This document shows positions 51,291 to 59,549 of a stretch of DNA of 64,000 nucleotides, piece after piece. The DNA comes from Phylloscopus collybita (Eukaryota; Chordata; Aves; Passeriformes; Phylloscopidae): assembly GCA_027886175.1 (NCBI GenBank), contig JAJNNQ010000003.1, positions 22,795,501 through 22,859,500 of the forward strand, written 5' to 3'. Below the pieces are notes generated by a model. It made no database searches. It was not told where the DNA came from and saw nothing but the letters and a program-made list of their open reading frames with translations. Within the stretch, counting starts at the first letter, position 1; each line of letters opens with the position of its first letter. The translations under genes were made by a program, and so were the position numbers.

Positions 51291-51620
51291 CCTGTGGATG
51301 GGCAGTCACCCCTAATGGACAGGTAATAGAAACAATTATGAGAGAAATAGTAGACAGAGAAGACCAGTCTACACACTGGAGTGCAGAAAAAGTGTTCAAA
51401 CACTTAAGAAAGATAGTAATTAGCTCCAAGATGACTGAGACTCTATATTCAAAGACTTAAAATCATGGCACATGTAAAAGAAACAACACAGATACTGGAA
51501 ATACAGTGGTAATAGGGGCTATCAAATTTGGCAACTCCCTGGAAGATTAGCGACAAATTGACTTTACAGCACTTCTACACAAAGACAGCTATAAATGTAT
51601 TGGCTGATTGTGGTATCACT
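51291..51620 (+). pseudogene. pol: Endogenous retrovirus pol remnant, integrase region
   Basis: Continues the disrupted pol remnant to the right of the nested LTR. At 51530-51597 the plus strand encodes a short integrase-like segment containing Q-I-D-F-T-A-L followed by Y-K-C, which resembles the first catalytic Asp region of the retroviral integrase core. An in-frame TAG (51548-51550) and a later TGA break the frame. The stretch 51291-51480 is too decayed for me to place residue by residue. Confidence 0.5.
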
Positions 51621-53984
51621 GGGGGCTACGTGGCTGCTGTGCCCTGGGAGGCTGTGTCCTCATGCTGGCCACAGCTGTGAGGCTGAAAATTCTGAAACAT
51701 TACGCTTCTGGTGGTATGGCAGAGAGGAGTATCTGTTTTGTCCAGGCTCTTGCTAGGCTGTCCCTGTGGGAGAGGGCAGGGCTGAGGTGTGGAGTGCCCT
51801 TTTTCTGTGTTTGAGGTGAGTCCTCCTGCAGTCAGTTTGGCTTGTCCCAGGGCAAAAGGCTGTCTTCTGCTTGGCTGATGGGAGAGGGCTAAATAGGGGA
51901 TATTTTCTGTACCTTGAGCGTCTTTGTTGCAGGCAGGATAATGAGAAGCTGTGGCTGAAGCTCTCTGTTGTTTGGTGATTTCCAAACACAGTGCTTGATG
52001 CTTTTCAACTTTTCCATCCTTGTGAAGCAGTAAAGTGTTTTACACCTAGAAATGTCAAAGTGACTGCTACTTCTTTCCCAGGTGGAGAAAGGAAGTTACA
52101 ACAATGAAGAGCTGCTGTTGTTTTGACTTATTTGCAGGTCTGAGCATTCAGGTTGTGCTTGGACCTCCTAAGCTTGTCTTGCTCAGATCATGGAGAAGAG
52201 CAGAAGACACTGTTGCAGCTGTGTGACCGAAAGGGTGTAGTACTTGGAGTGTATTTCAGTCAATGCCCTCTGGAAAGGGAAGAAATAAAACCTTATTATA
52301 TATAAATTACATGTAAACCACAGCAATTACATATAAAGCAGATAACAAGGGGATGTATTTATTCAGCACTAATCCAAACTCCTCGTGAGCTAAAGGCAGG
52401 TTGGACAGTCTTCTGAAGTGCCTTTATTAAACATGGGATAAATGGACTAAATCACAGTTGCCACTGTATGATTTGAATGTATTCCAGTGCATCACACAAA
52501 TAAGACATTTATGTATTTCCAGTTAACGTTGTGGGGTACTTTTCCTGCTATTTTTTTTTCTGTACCCAGATGGAGTCTATAGAGCCTGTCTATTATTCTG
52601 CTGTGTGGTGACTAGCTAAGAGGCTGGTCTTCATGTTTTATTCCTGGTCTTGCAAACTGCTGAGAATGCTAAATCTAATAAAGCGTGCAGAGTTCACTGA
52701 TTTACCCATCTGTAAAGGGTTTTGTGTGCATTTCTAGAGTGTGCTGAACTGAAATTGCAGGACTGGGTAATCCACATAGAAGCTCGCAGAAAATTAGTAG
52801 GAAATGCTGACCACTGCTACTCATCATTCCTGAAGGAGGTGCTGAACATTCTCAGTTACATCAGCTGGGTGATTTTAATACCAGCATCAAGGGTATTAAT
52901 ACCAAATGATGTAGTTTTGCCTCTGTGAGCAATATGATCATTTAAGTTAATCAGGGAGATCTTTACTCCTTCTGCACCAAAGAGCATCGTAATCATACCC
53001 AGAGCTATGCATCTTTTTTATATGTTCTTGTTCATGGGTATTCTGCCTGGAAAACTAATGGATATTGGTTTCTGCAGTGCAACTTGCATTTTTCCTGCAA
53101 ATTCCATTTTTCATAATGTAGAAATATAAAGATGATAGTGCACGTTCAGTAATGAAAGCAACTATGTTCAGAATACAAAAATCATGATCTAAATCTGAGA
53201 TTAGAAAGAAATGGGTTGAAGGTGAGGGTGGAGGTAAAGGTCTTCCTTATCTAGGAGTGCATTAGATTTCTGAATGCCTGTGATTCAGAGGGTAGGAAAG
53301 CTCAGACCAAAGCAAGTTTGAGAAACTCAAAGGTTTATAAGATGTGAGCTGTGCTTGGGTTTTATTGAATTACTGAATGGCTACGAAATGGGTAAATGAT
53401 TGGTAAACGTGTCAGAAAGGTGTGGGGGGCTAAGCAAGGAAAAAGTTTTCTACTTTTACTATAATGTATTCGTGCAATTTTAGAAACTCAATTCCTCTGC
53501 TCATAAATGTTGCAGAAGTCTTAATATATTATATATTGAGACTATAATAATAATATATTATATATCTTATATCTTATATCTTATATCTTATATATTATAT
53601 ATTATATAGAGTGATTAGCTTATGTCCCTTTGAAAAGCATTGTTTGTGTTGATTTAGAAGTCCTACACATGTAAAAAAATCCTGCAATGGTTATCAGGTG
53701 ACAGCTATTATTTGGTGCTGTTAGACGTAGAACAACTATTTCTAAAATTTGGAGTTATTCTGATTATGTTATGTCTGTGTTACACTGTACCCTATGAGCA
53801 GTGGTTAAAAGATTGTACTTTAGCGCTACCTACAAACACACAAGGTTTACAAATGCAGCTTTCTGTAGTAGTTTTTTTACCAGATAATGATGAATAATTT
53901 CAGTGTAACATTTCACAAAAAGAAAACCTGCTTAACAATCCTTTTTTGAATGCCTTTGGTATGAGTGAAGGAATTCAGCAATGC
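51621..53984. other. Non-genic DNA
   Basis: No gene seen. Contains an AT-rich tandem array at 53523-53610. The GC-richer 51600-51990 segment may be further decayed viral sequence, but I cannot assign it. Confidence 0.55.
53523..53610. repeat. AT-rich tandem repeat with TTATATC heptamers
   Basis: A run of TATAT-type units that includes four consecutive TTATATC heptamers around 53562-53592. Simple-sequence expansion. Confidence 0.9.
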
Positions 53985-54365
53985 ATAAAGGAATTTCCCG
54001 TTTTTATTGTCACTTTATTAGCTGATTTGCTCAAATGTGAGAATTAATGGCAATTCAGCTGCACAGTGTTAATGGCCTAATCATTAATTTGCAAGTGAGT
54101 TACTCTAATAATAATTAGAGGGAGCTCATTTGTTATTAATGTGGGGGCAGTGAGCATAACTGTAAAATAATAATCCAATTAACATGCATTGAGTGGAAAT
54201 TTTATAGTTTCCACAGCATGAGTGGCTGCTGCTGTAATTTGAAAATATTATTTCATAGCATCAACCTGAAATTGTCGTGTTTTAAAGAACAAGGCAATGA
54301 ATCATGTCAGGTGTCAGGAGTTAATTGTGCTGAGCTGGTGGCAGGAAATAGGAGCCGCCACTGAT
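53985..54365. other. Candidate conserved non-coding element (strongest in window)
   Basis: About 380 repeat-free bases unusually dense in TAAT/ATTA words: GAATTAATGGCAATTC, CCTAATCATTAATTTGC, TAATAATAATTAGAGG, GTTATTAATG, CCAATTAACATGCATTG, and later GGAGTTAATTG. The arrangement of many homeodomain-type sites, an Oct-like ATGCAT and intervening complex sequence, without any frame, resembles vertebrate developmental enhancers. Conservation cannot be seen from one genome, so confidence is low. Confidence 0.27.
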
Positions 54366-55389
54366 TGGCCTTCATGGCAAGTTTCTGCAGAGCTCCTTTT
54401 GTCTCTTTAGAGGCCACAGAAAGGTATTTACAGAGGAAGGAATCATCTTCCTAAGTGTCAGACCCTGGCTAGGGCAGGAGGGAAGGGTAATTGCTGAATT
54501 AGAAACTTTCTGTTGATAATTTGGTAAAAGAGCTTGTGTTCCCCTTTGGGGCAAGCTTGGTTAAAGGGCAGCTGTGAGAGGGCTCTGGCCAGCCCAGAGC
54601 AGGCTGGCCACTTGAGGGGCAAATTCAGGTGATGAAAAGATACATTTCCTAGCTAGTTTAGTGTCATGGTTATAACTTGAGTAGCTAGTCGAGGCAATTA
54701 GAAAGACTCTGCTGGGGGTACAGGCTTTTCTGATACTCTATTGGGTGTAAAAGGCAAAAAAATTAAGAATTTTTTTCATTGCTGCTGTTAACTGGCTGAT
54801 TGCAGGTAAATCCAATAAACGTTTCTGGGTTAGTTATTCAATGAAATAATGATGTGAAGGCAGGCTTACAGCTGGATTTGCTGGAAGCTCACTTCTTTAG
54901 AGGTGCCCATGCTGTTCAGTATCTTGTGCAGTTATGTGTTGGTACAGCACTTTTAACTGGGGGTAAGTTGCTGCTATACTAGAGAGTGTAGTATAGAACT
55001 TCTCTTGCATCACTCCTGATTTTCTTTTGTTTATTTAAATGGAAAAATACCTTTATTCAGAGGGGAAAAAAAGTCTTTTAAATTAATGGCCTTTTCCTGA
55101 AGTTATGTTTTGTGATATTCACAATTGTGAGAGTGCTGTAGAGAATACCACCACTGCCTTAGGTATAGGTGTTGATGCTTTCAGCCGACTGTTCAAGGAG
55201 GAAAGGTGTGATGTGCCTTTTGCATCACAGCAGATAGCAGAGTTCAGAGTGGTCATGTAGCCCTTAACTCAACAGGAGACAATTTTGTGTAAATCTAGCC
55301 AAACCGAGAAGATCATTGTTTCTAGCAGTCGCTCCCCTGTGCCCTGATATGTGCTGGACACCTTTGGTCAGGACACCTTTGGGTAAAAG
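54366..55389. other. Non-genic DNA
   Basis: No gene or repeat recognised between the candidate conserved element and the next LTR. Confidence 0.65.
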
Positions 55390-55847
55390 GGATGCCTTAA
55401 GTTTCAGCTTTCATGTTTTCCAGATTCTGTGCTGCCTAGAGGTGCAGTTCAGAGCCTGATATTAAGTGTCACTCAGCTCTTCACAGGGCAGGGAGACAAA
55501 ACAAGTCCTTTTCCTGCTGCACACCAAGGACAGCAGTTACAAGTTTTCAGGCCCAAAAGCACAAACAACAGTGGGCTGAAGAGAGAAACAAGAAGGATGA
55601 GACTTCACAACCTGAAGCTGTAATTGGACAATTAAACTCCAACATGAAAATAGACAAAACTTACAAAATTGTAAGACCTCATGACCAGTCAGGCATTTTG
55701 TGCCCATTTTGGGTCCACCTTGGGTGTAGCCCTGGCCAAGCTCTTGTCCTGCCCAAGGTGTGTCCTTTAAGGCCTTTCAGTAAATATCTACTTTATTCCC
55801 TTAGCTCTGTCCAGCTTCTGTTGCAGGTCAGCCTTCCCAAGGCAGCA
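55390..55847 (+). mobile_element. Solo LTR, TGATGCC-ended family (copy 2)
   Basis: Reverse complement of the copies at 19104 and 62461, so its sense strand is plus. It runs from GGATGCCTTAAG (first T of TGATGCC mutated to G) to CCCAAGGCAGCA. A 4-bp direct repeat AAAG flanks it (55386-55389 and 55848-55851), the same duplication length as copy 1. It contains the TAAATATC/CTTTATTCCC polyadenylation region near 55780-55800. No internal viral sequence is attached. Confidence 0.82.
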
Positions 55848-56063
55848 AAAGAGGTCACAGCTGAACATGCTTTGTGCCAGCTGGAAGGAGAAATGTTACT
55901 CTGTTAGAGTGGTTTGATGTGTCGTGCAATGACAAGTGTCACATTTGATGTGGTCATACTAAGCCACGAGGGCCAACCAGCTTGCAGTCCTTCTCTTCTG
56001 TGTTGTACTGCTTTAGATTTCCTCTGAGGAATTTTGTGTGAGAGAAGCTTATATGTAGGTGTG

Positions 56064-56370
56064 TATAACGGGCGACGGCGCTTAGGAACGAGGCAGGGAG
56101 TGCATCAATGAGGCTGCGTGGAGCTCTTGCAAGCAAGAGACTACTCCTTTATTTTTCTGACTCCTTTTGTACATTTTACAAGTTGCCCACCCCAGAGGTG
56201 GGACCCTTGGGAACCACTGGTTATTTTCCAGAGACCATCACCAAAGCCCCTCCTCTGGGAACAGATGTAGGAGCTTCGGTAGTTTACAGAAGATGGCCTT
56301 GCGCATCAACACTGTGCCTGGGAACAGAATTCCCCAAAACCAAAACAAGCAGGCACAGGGCATGGCAACA
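56064..56370 (-). mobile_element. 3' LTR of the 56-59 kb retrovirus
   Basis: A 307-bp LTR. In minus sense it starts TGTTGCCATGCC, has AATAAA at plus 56148-56153 and ends CGCCCGTTATA next to the target duplication. The terminal TA rather than CA is unusual. The purine-rich CTGAAAGGGTGAGA (plus 56371-56384) abuts its start and is the likely polypurine tract. Confidence 0.9.
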
Positions 56371-56553
56371 TCTCACCCTTTCAGTTTATATAAGAAGAAA
56401 AGTAAAAGAAAAATGCAGATTTTTATATCTGCTTGTGGAGAGGTCTTCGATTGAAGACTCGTAGATTTCTCCACTTGTCGGTTCTCATTCTGGTCACAGT
56501 TTCCAATTTGCCTGTCGGCTAATTTGCAGGGACTATCCCTGCTTTTCCCCCCA

Positions 56554-56571
56554 TTTTTTTTTTTTTTTTTT
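56554..56571. repeat. Poly-T tract inside the provirus
   Basis: A run of about 18 T on the plus strand (A on the viral sense strand), in the 3' part of the internal region. Confidence 0.9.
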
Positions 56572-57269
56572 GAAAACATGTGACCAGTCGCCGAATCCTT
56601 GTCGGGTGAGATGCTGTGCCATGCAATGCAATGACCCTCGTTACAAAATCCATCCCAATCCTGTCCCCCCAAACCCCAGCTAAGAATCCCGCCCCCCAGA
56701 GGTCCACAACAATTCCCCTGGAATGCAAGCAGAACCACAGGGAAGAATCCCTCTGAGTCCGATCACGGGATGCTAGCTGTCGAAGCAGTGCTCCGTCCCC
56801 TCCATGCATCATGCAGGTCTCTGGTCTCTGGAGGGTGGTATCAGGGAGGTACAGGATACACAACTTGGGATGGTCACCAGGCCAGGAGTGCTGTGCAGGG
56901 ACTCAGGGTGCTCGGCAGGCACGAAGCAAACATCCCAGCGCCAGTTCCCAGTCCTGAAAACAAGGGTCTGCAAAAGCACAGGTTACATGATCTCTGGAAA
57001 CCCCTTTGGGTATCTGAGAGAGAGCCACGAATCCCTCTCAGTCTGCTTTCTGAACAGCACAGAAGCAGACAGAGAAAACCCTGTCTCACTCAGGGCACCT
57101 GCCATGTGGGCTGGTGCCATGTCAGGGCCAAGGGAAGTCTTTGGGTTTCCCAAAAAGCAGTTCTCGACACCCCATCATCTCAGTCCCCAAGCCGTATGTT
57201 GCACTTCGCTCCAGGCAGGTCTCAGCCCCCTGGAGCGCACGGTGACACGGCAGGGGTCCACAGACGCAG

Positions 57270-58130
57270 GTGGAACCGCAGTCCACGGAAGCTCGGCAGT
57301 GCCGCCAGGCAACAGAGATGCCGGCGGGCGGGCAAGCGTCGGAGCGGCAGCCGGTGGAATTGCGGTGCCAGGTCCGTTTGCCGGAGTGGGTCGGCGGGGC
57401 TTCTTCTGCGGCCGCGCTGCCGGGGGTGGGGCCGGCCGCGGCCGGCCCAGCACAGGGTCCCCCTGCGCCCCCCCCCGCACCCGCAGGCGGGCAGTGTCTC
57501 CAGCCGAGCGGCCCCGTCGGGTCCCGCGGGGCGGGGGCGGGGTCGCGCCACCCTCGCCCGTCGTCCGTGGGCCGCGCGGCGTGGGGGGGGCGGCGTTCCT
57601 GGCTGGGCAGCGCCAGCGGGCCCCGCGGGGCGGGGGCGGGTGGCCCCTGCCCGTCTCCCGCGGCGGCTTCGGGACGGGGCGTCTCCGAGCGGCCCCTGTG
57701 CCAGCCCTGGGGGTGGGGTGGGCGCCGCGCGGCGTGTTGGGGGCGGAGTCTCCGGCCAAGCCGAGCCGGGGGGACTGAGGGGCGGGGGGGCATTGGGGGC
57801 AGCCCCCCCTTCCTCCCGCGGCGGCTGCACAGAGCCACTCCGCCCGGCACTCCCTTCTGCCTCTTTTCTGGGAGAGACGCCTGGGGAATGGGCGACTCCC
57901 GTCCTCTCTTTCTCCCGGGCTTTTTCGAGCCCGGACCGCCGGGGTGGGGCCCCCGGGGCGGCGCCAAGGTCTCAATGGGCTTTTTCCATGGGAAAGCGCA
58001 GAGCAGTGGCCGTGGGGCGGGGCGGGGCGCGACGGCGTCTCAGGACCCCCTCCCCCCTCCCGCGCGCGGCCGTTCGCGAGGGAGAGCACGGAGGGATTGG
58101 GACATGGCGCATTCGTGGCGCTCGGTTCGC
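57270..58130. other. GC- and CpG-rich core of the provirus
   Basis: About 860 bases of very high GC and dense CpG in a window that is otherwise AT-rich. It includes many GGGGCGG-type Sp1-like boxes and runs able to form G-quadruplexes (near 57528-57545, 57626-57640, 58012-58030). It contains degenerate internal repetition: a CCGCGGGGCGGGGGCGGG block occurs near 57523 and again near 57622, and GCCGCGCGGCGTG near 57571 and 57723. Long frames on both strands (for example plus 56770-58197, minus 57175-58173, minus 57122-57967) give Pro/Arg/Gly/Ala-rich products. They are best explained by the lack of stop codons in GC-rich DNA. I cannot match it to a known viral or host gene. Confidence 0.85.
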
Positions 58131-58595
58131 AGACCACCGCTGGGTGCCTCCACTTGTGCCCGGGGTTTTCCACCTCTCCTTCCCAGAAGGGGGCTGATAA
58201 GGGGGGGGAAAGGACAAACCCAGGTCTTCTGAAGGCGGCTTCGGGAGACTCTCTGAGCTGTCAGCAGCAGTCTGGAGACTTCGATCCTCTTCCTCTGAAT
58301 CGGGAAGGGAGCTGAAAAGAAAATCTTCTCCCCACATTTCAAAAACCTTCATTGATCTTTCCCATATTAGTGATAATTTTGTTGTCGTATCTAACTCTGA
58401 ATTCACAATTTGACCCAAGAGAGACCAGAATGACCTATACCGCGCTCTTCTGGGGTTCAGGATAAAACCCTGTTTTTTCCCCCATCTATATAGTTGTGTT
58501 AGATGTTCCGAGGTTATACCTACTTCCCAATGAGCCAGGTACAACCCCCACATCGTTAACACGTAGTTATCTTCTGGTCCTAGCGGCCGGTTCAT
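57972..58595 (-). CDS. gag: Gag matrix-like N-terminal protein with PPPY motif, truncated
   Basis: A 207-codon frame starting 115 bases downstream of the primer binding site, the position of gag in a simple retrovirus. The first 90 residues are rich in Trp and aliphatic residues in a helical-looking pattern (TMWGLYLAHW, LYRWGKKQGF, SFWSLLGQIV), as in retroviral matrix domains. An acidic stretch EEED lies at residues 101-104. PPPY at residues 130-133 is a classic late-budding motif that recruits NEDD4-type ubiquitin ligases. After about residue 150 the frame runs into the GC-rich core and becomes Arg/Pro-rich until a stop at 57972. No capsid or zinc-knuckle nucleocapsid follows. Family assignment rests on position plus motif, not on a search. 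Confidence 0.6.
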   Translation of the reverse strand: MNRPLGPEDNYVLTMWGLYLAHWEVGITSEHLTQLYRWGKKQGFILNPRRARYRSFWSLLGQIVNSELDTTTKLSLIWERSMKVFEMWGEDFLFSSLPDSEEEDRSLQTAADSSESLPKPPSEDLGLSFPPPYQPPSGKERWKTPGTSGGTQRWSANRAPRMRHVPIPPCSPSRTAARGRGEGVLRRRRAPPRPTATALRFPMEKAH

Positions 58596-58656
58596 TTTTT
58601 CAAATTTCTTCTCCCTACTGGAGAGAAATAAAAATCCCTTTTTCTTTAAAAAAGGT

Positions 58657-58677
58657 ACAAGGTATTTTTTACCTTGT
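58657..58677 (-). promoter_or_regulatory. Leader hairpin with splice-donor-like site
   Basis: A perfect 8-bp stem (ACAAGGTA / TACCTTGT) with a 5-nt loop, 33 bases downstream of the primer binding site on the viral strand. The viral strand reads ACAAG/GTAAAA within the stem, a reasonable splice donor. Retroviral leaders often place dimerisation or packaging hairpins and the major donor here; that role is inferred. Confidence 0.5.
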
Positions 58678-58692
58678 TCTCGCGGCTGCAGG

Positions 58693-58710
58693 TCACGTCA
58701 GGGGTCACCA
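58693..58710 (-). promoter_or_regulatory. Primer binding site, tRNA-Trp type
   Basis: The viral strand reads TGGTGACCCCTGACGTGA two bases inside the 5' LTR. This matches the complement of the 3' end of vertebrate tRNA-Trp with one extra T. tRNA-Trp is the primer of the avian alpharetrovirus group. Confidence 0.8.
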
Positions 58711-58712
58711 GA

Positions 58713-59018
58713 TATAACTGGCGACGGCGCTCAGGAACCAGGCAGGGAGTGCATCAATGAGGCTGCGTGGAGCTCTTGCAAGCAAGAGACCACTCCTTTA
58801 TTTTTCTGACTCCTTTTGTACGTTTTACAAATTGCCCACCCCAGAGGTGGGACCCTTGGGAACCACTGGTCATTTTCCAGAGACCATCACCGAAGCCCCT
58901 CCTCTGGGAACAGATGTAGGAGCTTCGGTAGTTTACAGAAGATGACCTTGTGCATCAACACCGTGCCTGGGAACAGAATTCCCCAAAACCAAAACAAGCA
59001 GGCACGGGCATGGCAACA
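58713..59018 (-). mobile_element. 5' LTR of the 56-59 kb retrovirus
   Basis: A 306-bp LTR, 11 substitutions and one 1-base indel from the 3' LTR. In minus sense it starts TGTTGCCATGCCCGTGCC, has AATAAA at plus 58797-58802 and ends CGCCAGTTATA followed by TC and the primer binding site. As the upstream LTR it would hold the promoter. I see no clear TATA box; the TTGTAAAACG/TACAAAAGG region near 58816-58830 is the nearest AT-rich candidate. Confidence 0.9.
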
Positions 59019-59204
59019 GGTGTGTCCTTACATTAATGTGTTGTGTTAATGCTACTGTAATTTAGCAAGAAGATCTGTGAACAGATTTGTCTGACTGTAC
59101 AAGATTTGTAACTGGAAATGAGGCAAAGTACCCCTCTTGGAAGTCTGTACAAATACCCCATGGAGCTTGTTTGAAGTTGGGTGAAGGACTGCAGTATGCA
59201 TACA

Positions 59205-59285
59205 CATAAAAAAAAACAAACCACCAAACAAAACAAAACATAAAAACAACAACAACAAAAAAAGGCAAACACCAAAAAAACCACC
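59205..59285. repeat. A/C-rich low-complexity tract
   Basis: Runs of AAAAAC, AAAC and AAC units on the plus strand, similar in style to but much shorter than the tract at 46366-46594. Confidence 0.85.
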
Positions 59286-59407
59286 AATCTCGGAGAAAAG
59301 CAGCTTGAAAAATGGCAGTGAGAAGGATGACAAATTCTAGACAAGCTACTTTTTACCCACTATAGAAATTACATTTGCTAACAGCATTTAGTTGTGTTTG
59401 TGGCTTG

Positions 59408-59546
59408 CTCTTAGGAAAGAATGATCAGACTCAGGATCTGAAGGTGGTTTGGAAATTAGGTTAAACACTAGTAAGAATCTGACCAGAAAACAAGACTTAT
59501 CCAAACCAGACAAGGACAGAGCCAACATTTGGAATCTCCAGGGAAA
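59408..59546 (+). mobile_element. Retroviral internal 3' fragment, inverted relative of 62921-63065
   Basis: About 140 bases that match 62921-63065 in reverse complement with only scattered differences (shared landmarks GATCAGACTCAGGATCTGAAGG, GGTTTGGAAATTAGG, CACTAGTAAGAATCTGACCAG). At 62 kb this sequence lies just upstream (in viral sense) of an LTR and ends in a polypurine-like GGGGAAATG. Here the corresponding CCAGGGAAATG at 59538-59548 is followed by unrelated sequence instead of the LTR, so the fragment is truncated or the LTR is from another subtype. Confidence 0.7.
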
Positions 59547-59549
59547 TGC

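Larger units (their letters stand above)
56064..59018 (-). mobile_element. Nearly complete small endogenous retrovirus, non-autonomous, with GC-rich core
   Basis: A 2955-bp provirus in minus orientation. Evidence: two LTRs (56064-56370 and 58713-59018) in direct orientation, a perfect 6-bp target duplication GGTGTG (56058-56063 and 59019-59024), a tRNA-Trp-like primer binding site just inside the 5' LTR, a purine-rich tract just inside the 3' LTR, and a Gag-matrix-like frame after a short leader. A 6-bp duplication and tRNA-Trp priming are features of alpharetroviruses, and 6-bp duplications also of betaretrovirus-like elements. No protease, reverse transcriptase, integrase or envelope can be read between gag and the 3' LTR. 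The middle is instead a GC-rich segment, so the element would need proteins from a related virus to move. LTR divergence is 11 substitutions plus one indel over about 306 positions by eye. Confidence 0.9.

Noticed and set aside
57122..58173. Minus-strand frames of 281 and 332 codons in the GC-rich core, considered as continued Gag
   Set aside because: They are Pro/Arg-rich with no capsid pattern, major homology region or zinc knuckles, and compete with each other in different frames.
56770..58197. The longest open frame of the window (475 codons, plus strand)
   Set aside because: It is antisense to the provirus and overlaps other long frames on both strands in the same GC-rich segment. The product is Gly/Arg/Pro-rich without domains. 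Lack of AT-rich stop codons explains it.
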